5,400 bases of DNA from Dysgonomonas sp. (GTDB lineage Bacteria; Bacteroidota; Bacteroidia; Bacteroidales; Dysgonomonadaceae). The first letter of the stretch is position 1. Each line of letters begins with the position of its first letter. The notes under the pieces were generated by a model, which had not been told where the DNA came from, searched no databases, and saw only the letters and a program-made list of their open reading frames with translations. The stretch is from contig JASLEN010000214.1 in NCBI GenBank assembly GCA_030151105.1, positions 1-5,400 on the forward strand. The letters are read 5' to 3'. Shown piece by piece: positions 1 through 5,400 of the stretch. Made by a program: the position numbers and the translations under genes.

Positions 1-1070
1 CGTTTCCCAGCCAAATAGTTCAAACCATCTAGGTCTTCTTTATCACTCGGAACAGTCAATTCGTGATCTGGTTTTGCAATAGAGATTACAGTTTCGAAGA
101 TAGAGCGTTCTCCCTCTTGAATCCATTGTCCCATAGAGTGCAAGTCAGCAGTAAAATCTACAGCAGCGTTGAAAATTCCTTTGTGCTCTTTTCCTTCGCT
201 CTCTCCATATAGTTGTTTCCACCATTCAGCAACATAGTGCATTTTGGGATGGAAGTTTGCAAGAATTTCAATTTTCTTCCCTTTTTTGTAAAGCTCATTT
301 CTCACAACGGCATATTGCTCTGCCAAGTTGTTTTCGAAAGCTACACTAGGAGCTGTTTCTTTCTCCATAGCAACAGCACCTGCCACCAACTGGCGAATAT
401 CAATACCAGCAACTGCGATTGGAAGTAGTCCAACAGGAGTCAATACTGAATAACGTCCTCCTACATTATCAGGAATAATATATTTTTTATAACCTTCGTT
501 TGTAGCCAATGTGAACAATGCTCCACGAGCAGCATCTGTAATAGCAACAATACGTTGACGAGCTTCTTCAACACCTACCTTTGCCTCCAATTCGGCTCTC
601 AAGATACGGAATGCTAGAGATGGCTCTGTTGTTGTTCCCGATTTAGAAATATTGATGATACCGAAAGATTTATCTTTCAAATATTGCAACATTTCGTACA
701 TATAATCTTCTCCAATATTGTTTCCTGCATAAAGGATTACTGGATTTTTTCTATCTTTTTGTAGCCAGTCAAAAGAACCTGACATGGCATCAATTACAGC
801 TTTAGAACCTAAGTAGCTACCACCAATACCCACAAGGATAACGACTTCACATTTCTCTCTCAGTTTTTTAGCAGTAGCCTCAATATCTGAGAAGTCAGCA
901 TCTGTGATAGAAGATGGAAGATTGACCCATCCAAGAAAATCATTTCCTTTTCCTGTACCATCGTGTAGCGTTTGGTTGCATTGTTTCGCTTTAGCAGCTT
1001 GTGCATTGATAGCATCTTGAGCGATGAAACCAAGCGTTTTGCTGTAGTCTAATTTTATTTTATTTGCCAT
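1..1070 (-). CDS. pgi: Glucose-6-phosphate isomerase, 3' end cut off by the window edge
   Basis: This enzyme interconverts glucose-6-phosphate and fructose-6-phosphate in the cytoplasm, for glycolysis and gluconeogenesis. The visible part is 356 residues, beginning MANKIKLDYSKTLGF at the ATG on 1070-1068, with no stop before the left edge. Family landmarks are clear: the first SIS-domain phosphate loop VGIGGSYLGSKAV (about 80-92), the second sugar-phosphate loop SKSGTTTEP (142-150), the signature DNVGGRYSVLTPVG (201-214), and LYGESEGK (287-294), whose E290 matches the catalytic glutamate. H311, in DLHSMGQW, matches the ring-opening histidine. The numbering agrees with the short, roughly 450-residue bacterial type, as in Geobacillus. 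On that basis about 90 residues are missing, including the catalytic lysine near 425. The start lies 13 bases after the gpsA stop with no Shine-Dalgarno sequence, so it is probably co-transcribed as the last visible gene of the lysS operon. Identification is firm. Confidence 0.97.
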   Translation of the reverse strand, partial: MANKIKLDYSKTLGFIAQDAINAQAAKAKQCNQTLHDGTGKGNDFLGWVNLPSSITDADFSDIEATAKKLREKCEVVILVGIGGSYLGSKAVIDAMSGSFDWLQKDRKNPVILYAGNNIGEDYMYEMLQYLKDKSFGIINISKSGTTTEPSLAFRILRAELEAKVGVEEARQRIVAITDAARGALFTLATNEGYKKYIIPDNVGGRYSVLTPVGLLPIAVAGIDIRQLVAGAVAMEKETAPSVAFENNLAEQYAVVRNELYKKGKKIEILANFHPKMHYVAEWWKQLYGESEGKEHKGIFNAAVDFTADLHSMGQWIQEGERSIFETVISIAKPDHELTVPSDKEDLDGLNYLAGK

Positions 1071-1083
1071 AATCTGTATATTT

Positions 1084-2085
1084 TTATTTAATTGTCAATT
1101 CACTTAGTTTTTTGATTTCATGACGAGCTGATGCACCTTCGTACAAAATACGATAAACGCAATCTACAATTGGGATATGTATCTTCTTATCAGCATTCAT
1201 CTCGTTGATACACTTCGTGCCATAATACCCTTCAGCTATCATTTCCATTTCCACTTGAGCTGCTTTTACAGAATAGCCTCGCCCAATCATAGATCCAAAT
1301 GTTCTATTGCGACTGAAAGCTGAATATGCAGTAACGAGTAAGTCTCCCAGATATTCCGATCCTTGAATATTACGTTCGATAGGTGATATTGCATTCACAA
1401 AACGCTCCATTTCTGTAATGGCATTAGATACCAAAACAGCTTGAAAGTTGTCTCCATATTTCAAACCATGACAAATTCCAGCAGCAATAGCATACACATT
1501 TTTCAATACCGCAGCTACCTCTATGCCCACTACATCGGTAGAGGGAGTAGATTTCACCGATCTATTTGTAAATAGTGCAGCCAGTTCTTCGGCTCTAGCT
1601 TTGTCCTCACAAGCAAGAGTGGGATAAGTCAATCTTTCGAGAGCTATTTCTTCGGCATGACAAGGCCCTCCCACAATAGCAATATTGTTAGGAGAGACAT
1701 TGTAAGCTTGCATAATATAGTCCGTCACTAAAAGATTTTCGGGGGGAATAATCCCTTTTATTGCTGAGATAATAAATTTATCTTTCAAACCATCTTTCCC
1801 CAAGTGTTCCAAATGTCCCTTTAGGAATGGAGATGGCACAGCAATAACCAATGTGTCCGAATCCTTTACAACTTCAGCAACATCATCATAAAAAGTTATC
1901 CGATCTAGATTGAAATCAACATTCGTTAAATAAGAAGGGTTGTGCCCCAACTTCTTAAACTCTTCTATTTGTTCGGGACGACGCATATACCAATTGATAT
2001 GCTTCTCACGACTAAGCATTATTTTTGCTAATGCTGTAGCCCATGTTCCTCCACCTAGAACCGCAACTTGACCAGGAAAACTCAT
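1084..2085 (-). CDS. gpsA: NAD(P)H-dependent glycerol-3-phosphate dehydrogenase
   Basis: This cytoplasmic enzyme reduces dihydroxyacetone phosphate to sn-glycerol-3-phosphate, the backbone for phospholipid synthesis. The protein has 333 residues, normal for the family, and appears complete. The N-terminal Rossmann fold opens with VAVLGGGTWATALA (7-20), the dinucleotide loop. Conserved positions visible by motif are K110 in SAIKG, the GGPCHAEE block (139-146), the catalytic lysine K195 in VLKNV, D248 in LGDLL, and the substrate-binding SRNR block (258-261). The dinucleotide loop reads GxGxxA rather than the GxGxxG of E. coli, which I recall as common in Bacteroidetes homologues. The ATG lies 7 bases after the lysS stop and the TAA lies 13 bases before the pgi start, so the gene is the middle member of an operon. 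No Shine-Dalgarno sequence is visible, and translation may depend on coupling to lysS. Confidence 0.97.
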   Translation of the reverse strand: MSFPGQVAVLGGGTWATALAKIMLSREKHINWYMRRPEQIEEFKKLGHNPSYLTNVDFNLDRITFYDDVAEVVKDSDTLVIAVPSPFLKGHLEHLGKDGLKDKFIISAIKGIIPPENLLVTDYIMQAYNVSPNNIAIVGGPCHAEEIALERLTYPTLACEDKARAEELAALFTNRSVKSTPSTDVVGIEVAAVLKNVYAIAAGICHGLKYGDNFQAVLVSNAITEMERFVNAISPIERNIQGSEYLGDLLVTAYSAFSRNRTFGSMIGRGYSVKAAQVEMEMIAEGYYGTKCINEMNADKKIHIPIVDCVYRILYEGASARHEIKKLSELTIK

Positions 2086-2092
2086 TTTACTA

Positions 2093-3820
2093 TTAGTTTA
2101 ATTTCGCAATCCAACCTTCAATATCTGCTACCGAAGGCAAGTCCAAATTGAGTTTATGTTTTTTATTCACATCACCCAAATCTTGTCTTATTTTTTGAGC
2201 ATTTGCATTTTTGAATTGCTCTACCAAGACATATCCTGCTTTTTGTATCACTGGCACTAGACTTTCCTCTATTCCTAGTTCTACATATTTTGCTGGAGCA
2301 TCTTTTTTCGCTTTTTTCTCAGGACGCATTTGAGGGAAGAAAAGTACCTCTTGAATAGTAGTTTCGCCAGTCAAAAGCATTACTAATCTATCCATACCAA
2401 TTCCCATTCCTGATGTTGGAGGCATTCCGTACTCTAAAGCACGTACAAAATCTTTGTCGATAAACATCGCCTCGTCATCACCTTTTTCTGAGAGTTTCAT
2501 TTGATCCTCAAAACGGTGCAACTGATCGATAGGGTCGTTCAACTCAGAATATGCATTAGCCAATTCTTTACCATTTACCATCAACTCAAAACGCTCTGTC
2601 AATTCAGGATTGCTACGGTGACGTTTTGTTAGTGGAGACATTTCGATAGGATAGTCAGTAATAAATGTAGGTTGGATATATTTCCCCTCACATTTTTCGC
2701 CAAATATCTCGTCTATCAACTTGCCTTTCCCCATTGATGGGTCATGTTCTATATTTAGTTTATCGCACACTTCACGAAGTTGTGCTTCATCCATTCCATT
2801 GATATCAAACCCTGTGTGTTCTTTGATAGAGTCTATCATCGTCACACGTTTGAACGGAGCTTTGAAATTGATTACGTTATCTCCCACCTTAGATTCTGTA
2901 GTTCCAAGAACTTCTAGTGCAATACGCTCTAGCATTTTTTCAGTAAATTCCATCATCCAATTGTAGTCTGTGTAGGCTACATAGATTTCCATTACTGTGA
3001 ACTCTGGATTGTGAGTTCTGTCCATTCCTTCATTTCGGAAGTTACGAGAAAACTCATACACTCCATCAAAACCTCCTACAATCAGACGTTTCAAATACAG
3101 TTCGTTTGCAATACGAAGATACATCGGAATATCCAAGGCATTGTGATGCGTCATAAATGGACGTGCAGCCGCTCCTCCAGGGATGCTTTGCAACACAGGA
3201 GTATCAACTTCTAGGTAACCTTGCTCATTGAAGTAGTTACGCATAGAGTTGAATATTTTGGTACGTTTGATGAAAGTATCTTTCACACCTTCATTTACCA
3301 CTAAGTCAACATAACGTTGACGATATCTCATTTCTGGATCAGTTAGCCCATCAAATGTTTGCCCATCTTTCTCTTTCACAACAGGAAGTGGTCGCAATGA
3401 TTTTGCTAAAACGGTTAGAGATTCTACGTGAATAGAAATTTCGCCCATCTGAGTGCGGAATACATATCCAGTAACTCCAATAAAGTCACCAATATCTAGC
3501 AACTTCTTGAAAACAGTGTTATACAAAGTCTTATCCTCTTCAGGACAAATCTCATCTCTCTTTATATAAAGTTGAATTCTTCCTTGTGCATCTTGGAACT
3601 CTACGAATGATGTAGCTCCTTGGATACGACGCCCCATAATACGACCAGCAATAGACACTTGGCGTTTTTCTGAGTCATCCTTAAATTCCTTCTTTATATC
3701 TTTTGAATATGCATTTACTTCATACAACGCTGCTGGATAAGGCTCTATGCCCAAAGCACGCAATTCGTCCAAACTATTACGACGAATGATTTCTTGTTCA
3801 CTTAACTCTAAAAAATCCAT
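2093..3820 (-). CDS. lysS: Lysyl-tRNA synthetase, class II, with C-terminal extension
   Basis: This cytoplasmic enzyme charges tRNA-Lys with lysine using ATP. The protein has 575 residues against about 500 for E. coli LysS. An N-terminal helical stretch (1-50) leads into the OB-fold anticodon-binding domain (about 55-140, including GRIMGRRIQGATSFVEFQD). The class II catalytic domain follows. Motif 1 is near 190-210 and ends VDTPVL. Motif 2 is near 257-280, with FRNEGMDRTHNPEF and the ATP-binding R262 and E264. Motif 3 is near 465-485, GMGIGMDRL, with R478. Residues after about 503 are an extra charged, helical tail not found in the E. coli enzyme. I recall Bacteroides LysS as similarly long, so it is probably lineage-typical. 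The ATG at 3820-3818 encodes MDFLELSEQEIIRRNSL, matching the usual start, and is preceded by A/G-rich leader without a strong Shine-Dalgarno sequence. It is the first gene of the lysS-gpsA-pgi operon. Confidence 0.98.
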   Translation of the reverse strand: MDFLELSEQEIIRRNSLDELRALGIEPYPAALYEVNAYSKDIKKEFKDDSEKRQVSIAGRIMGRRIQGATSFVEFQDAQGRIQLYIKRDEICPEEDKTLYNTVFKKLLDIGDFIGVTGYVFRTQMGEISIHVESLTVLAKSLRPLPVVKEKDGQTFDGLTDPEMRYRQRYVDLVVNEGVKDTFIKRTKIFNSMRNYFNEQGYLEVDTPVLQSIPGGAAARPFMTHHNALDIPMYLRIANELYLKRLIVGGFDGVYEFSRNFRNEGMDRTHNPEFTVMEIYVAYTDYNWMMEFTEKMLERIALEVLGTTESKVGDNVINFKAPFKRVTMIDSIKEHTGFDINGMDEAQLREVCDKLNIEHDPSMGKGKLIDEIFGEKCEGKYIQPTFITDYPIEMSPLTKRHRSNPELTERFELMVNGKELANAYSELNDPIDQLHRFEDQMKLSEKGDDEAMFIDKDFVRALEYGMPPTSGMGIGMDRLVMLLTGETTIQEVLFFPQMRPEKKAKKDAPAKYVELGIEESLVPVIQKAGYVLVEQFKNANAQKIRQDLGDVNKKHKLNLDLPSVADIEGWIAKLN

Positions 3821-3858
3821 TGGTTTTTGATCTTTCTTTTAGATTCCTACATAATTCT

Positions 3859-3875
3859 CTGATGATTGACATCAG
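3859..3875 (-). other. Short hairpin in the lysS leader
   Basis: On the minus strand CTGATG and CATCAG form a perfect six-base-pair stem around the five-base loop TCAAT. It sits about 40 bases before the lysS start codon and only a few bases after the transcription start implied by the -7 element at 3886-3893, so it would be near the 5' end of the operon mRNA. It is too short, and lacks a following U-run, to be a terminator. It might stabilise the 5' end of the mRNA or be chance. No T-box-like structure is present. Confidence 0.3.
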
Positions 3876-3885
3876 CATAAGCATG

Positions 3886-3893
3886 CAAATTTA
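3886..3893 (-). promoter_or_regulatory. Candidate -7 promoter element for the lysS operon
   Basis: Read on the minus strand the octamer is TAAATTTG, a full match to the Bacteroidetes primary-sigma element TAnnTTTG, followed by C as is common. It implies a transcription start near 3880 and a leader of about 60 bases before the lysS ATG. No TTTG -33 element is seen at the usual 19-21 base spacing. The nearest, complementary to CAAA at 3907-3910, is only 13 bases away. The call therefore rests on the -7 match and on its position. Confidence 0.5.
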
Positions 3894-4097
3894 CTAAATA
3901 TAATTACAAACTAGATTTTATTGACCAACAATTCCCTATCCTTTAATCTCAATTTTCATATCTTTAGCTTTTAATTAACATTGAAACACAAATTAGTCGC
4001 TTCAAAATAATATAAGTTAGACAACTTACTCGCCCATTGTAACACTTACGAGAAAAGATCCGTTCTAACAATAACAACATTAAAACACAAATCGAAA

Positions 4098-4640
4098 ATG
4101 AAAAGAATCAACGGAGTAAGCTTTGAAGAATATGTAGCTCTTAGTTCTCATATAGCACAAGGAGTTAGCGAAGACACAGTTATGCAAATTCTAGGACTTG
4201 ACAAAATAGCACTAGACGACACATTGGAACAATGGAATGACAAACTAGCAACACTAATGGAAGAAGATATACAATGCGCTGTCAAGTTTGGAGAAATATT
4301 TGCCAATCCCAAAGTAGGTAGGTTTGCAGAAAACACAGGAGGGACAATGACAGAGGAGGAGATACTACGTTTAGTTCCTAGCTTTCAACACTATCTCGAT
4401 ATTTTCTTTCACGCTGCCACTGCTACTCGATATGGAATTAACCCTGCGCAAGTGTATGAAATCTACAGCCTAAATGTTGGACAATGGGCTGTTGTGGCAC
4501 AATACTATGACAAGGATGGCTTGCATAATTTAGACAAAGAAGACCCTGACTATGTAGAGAAGTTTGATGAAATCAAATACCTTATGGATGAGTTTCAAGA
4601 AAAATGGGAAGTGTGCTACGAAAAGAAAATGGAGCAGTAA
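4098..4640 (+). CDS. Uncharacterised acidic helical protein with internal duplication
   Basis: I do not recognise a function. The 180-residue product starts MKRINGVSFEEYVALSS. It has no signal peptide, membrane segment or lipobox, so it is probably cytoplasmic. By my count it has about 34 acidic against 16 basic residues, giving a strongly negative charge, and it looks almost wholly alpha-helical. Residues 8-67 and 95-159 align as two diverged copies of one unit. Shared positions include SFxxY (8-12 and 95-99), HxA (18-20 and 105-107), VxxI (28-31 and 119-122), and LxxLxxED followed by KFxEI (50-67 and 142-159). The linker at 68-94 contains NPKVGRFAENTGG and an acidic TEEE run. From memory it resembles Bacteroidetes proteins of unknown function, possibly the group Pfam calls DUF6620, but this is unverified. 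It stands alone, divergent from lysS and same-strand with the MATE gene 227 bases downstream. The ATG follows an A-rich stretch without Shine-Dalgarno sequence. Coding status is well supported by length and composition. Confidence 0.85.
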   Translation: MKRINGVSFEEYVALSSHIAQGVSEDTVMQILGLDKIALDDTLEQWNDKLATLMEEDIQCAVKFGEIFANPKVGRFAENTGGTMTEEEILRLVPSFQHYLDIFFHAATATRYGINPAQVYEIYSLNVGQWAVVAQYYDKDGLHNLDKEDPDYVEKFDEIKYLMDEFQEKWEVCYEKKMEQ

Positions 4641-4718
4641 GAATATCGGAAAGATTTGTCACTTCACACTACACACCAAGCGTAAATAAAACTTTCTAAA
4701 AACATAAAATTGGCAGAG

Positions 4719-4750
4719 TTTATTATTTAGTAATAGATTTCGTATCTTTG
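4719..4750 (+). promoter_or_regulatory. Bacteroidetes-type promoter for the MATE transporter gene
   Basis: TATCTTTG at 4743-4750 matches the Bacteroidetes -7 consensus TAnnTTTG exactly and is followed by C. Twenty bases upstream, TTTA at 4719-4722 is one base off the -33 consensus TTTG, and the spacing falls in the usual range. Transcription would start near 4757, giving a leader of about 110 bases before the start codon at 4868. It lies beyond the end of the preceding gene, so the transporter probably has its own transcript. Confidence 0.65.
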
Positions 4751-4781
4751 CAGGTCGTTTTTCACGTCTAGGGAAACAGTC

Positions 4782-4805
4782 TCTTTTCCACTTCTAAAGA
4801 AAAGA
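4782..4805 (+). other. Inverted repeat in the transporter leader
   Basis: TCTTTTC (4782-4788) and GAAAAGA (4799-4805) are perfect complements of seven base pairs around a ten-base loop. The left arm can also pair upstream, with GGAAA at 4772-4776 opposing TTTCC at 4785-4789, so the two hairpins would exclude each other. The right arm ends directly before the ATG of a possible 24-codon leader ORF at 4806. The stems are AU-rich and weak, and there is no terminator U-run. A regulatory role is only a possibility. Confidence 0.25.
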
Positions 4806-4867
4806 ATGAACAGAATGTCCATATTCCCGTTTAAGACACATAACATAACACCTACAAAAAATAATAT

Positions 4868-5400
4868 ATGTCGAAAGTAGCCAGCATTTACGATCTTGAA
4901 AACAAAAAAATGAGTAGTCTCATTTGGCAATACGCTTTGCCAGCCATTGTTGGAACATCCGTAAATGCTTTATACAACATTATTGATAGATTCTTTATCG
5001 GAAATGCACCTAATCTGGGCGACGATGCCATGACTGCCATTGGGATTGCTCTTCCTGTGATGACTTTGATTACAGCCATGGGGATGCTTATTGGTGCAGG
5101 ATCTGCTAGTCGTATTTCCATATACATGGGACAAGGAGATAAACAGAGTGCTGAAAAGATTTTAGGAAATGCATTGCTTTTGCAACTAAGTATCACTCTT
5201 CCTGTCTCTTTTCTTTTGGTCGTTTTCTTGAAACCTATTTTAGGTCTTTTAGGAGCCAACGGAGCAACATTCCACTATGCGTATGAGTTCTTGATATTTC
5301 TACTACCTGGGAGTGTACTCTCTACAACAATGTTTGGATTCAACAATATGATGCGTGCATCTGGCTATCCTCAGCGAGCAATGTACACCATGTTATTAAC
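4868..5400 (+). CDS. MATE-family efflux transporter, N-terminal part
   Basis: This is an inner-membrane antiporter of the multidrug and toxic compound extrusion family, expected to export cationic drugs or metabolites in exchange for sodium ions or protons. The visible part is 177 residues, and the frame stays open to the right edge. Full-length members have about 450 residues and 12 helices. The diagnostic first helix includes IWQYALPAIVGTSVNALYN and then IIDRFFIGN (19-46), with the aspartate D40 typical of this family. Further hydrophobic helices are near 55-80, 98-128 and 137-158. The loop ASRISIYMGQGDKQSAEKILGNA (80-102) matches the conserved GxGD-containing loop after helix 2. The pattern is closer to MepA/DinF-like members than to E. 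coli NorM, but the substrate cannot be inferred. I chose ATG 4868 (MSKVASIYDLENKKM) because the DLE segment before the first helix is typical of homologues. ATG 4910 is a possible alternative. Confidence 0.93.
   Translation, partial: MSKVASIYDLENKKMSSLIWQYALPAIVGTSVNALYNIIDRFFIGNAPNLGDDAMTAIGIALPVMTLITAMGMLIGAGSASRISIYMGQGDKQSAEKILGNALLLQLSITLPVSFLLVVFLKPILGLLGANGATFHYAYEFLIFLLPGSVLSTTMFGFNNMMRASGYPQRAMYTMLL

Noticed and set aside
213..428. Plus-strand open frame of 71 codons
   Set aside because: It is antisense to the well-conserved part of pgi and encodes nothing recognisable.
2721..3214. Plus-strand open frames of 81 and 67 codons opposite lysS
   Set aside because: They are antisense to the conserved catalytic domain of LysS and their translations look like shadow sequence.
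3821..4097. A T-box or other riboswitch ahead of lysS, and a clear promoter for the gene at 4098
   Set aside because: The minus-strand leader is only about 60 bases with one short stem, too small for a T-box, and shows no specifier/antiterminator features. On the plus strand only one-mismatch matches to TAnnTTTG occur (TATCTTTA at 3959-3966 and TAAGTTAG at 4013-4020), neither with a -33 element, so I did not list a promoter.
4641..4742. Terminator after the gene at 4098-4640
   Set aside because: No GC-rich stem followed by a T-run is visible. The only complementary pair (GAAAG with CTTTC) is short and about 40 bases apart. The rest is AT-rich sequence with no recognised content.
4727..4930. 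Minus-strand open frame of 67 codons between the acidic protein gene and the transporter
   Set aside because: It spans the transporter promoter and start region on the opposite strand, has no supporting leader signal, and its hydrophobic translation is what AT-rich noncoding DNA often gives.
4888..5259. Minus-strand open frame of 123 codons
   Set aside because: It lies antisense to the MATE transporter gene, whose protein is clearly recognisable. The antisense product shows no family resemblance.

Overview
The window looks like a chromosomal segment from a member of the Bacteroidetes, most likely order Bacteroidales and perhaps close to Porphyromonas. Three things point there. The gene order lysS-gpsA-pgi is one I recall from Bacteroidales genomes. 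LysS carries a C-terminal extension of a kind seen in that group. The two best promoter candidates match the Bacteroidetes -7 element TAnnTTTG, and the start codons lack Shine-Dalgarno sequences and sit behind A-rich leaders. The DNA is AT-rich throughout, with no abrupt change in base or codon use.

Positions 1-3820 (minus strand) hold a compact housekeeping operon read right to left: lysS (lysyl-tRNA synthetase), then gpsA (glycerol-3-phosphate dehydrogenase) after 7 bases, then pgi (glucose-6-phosphate isomerase) after 13 bases. pgi runs off the left edge and lacks roughly its last 90 codons. The genes serve translation, phospholipid precursor supply and glycolysis/gluconeogenesis. They do not form one pathway, but the tight spacing implies one transcript. 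A -7-like promoter element and a short hairpin lie ahead of lysS.

Positions 3821-4097 form a divergent intergenic region of 277 bases. Positions 4098-4640 (plus strand) encode an uncharacterised, very acidic, soluble 180-residue protein. It appears to be built from two diverged copies of one helical unit, and this is the most interesting feature in the window.

Positions 4641-4867 are intergenic, with a well-formed Bacteroidetes promoter, a leader of about 110 bases with a possible small upstream reading frame, and small inverted repeats. From 4868 to the right edge is the N-terminal part of a MATE-family multidrug/cation antiporter.

I see no mobile element, CRISPR array, tRNA or rRNA gene, and no evidence of a defence system or a clearly new multi-gene system. 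This is mostly an ordinary core-genome region with one uncharacterised gene.
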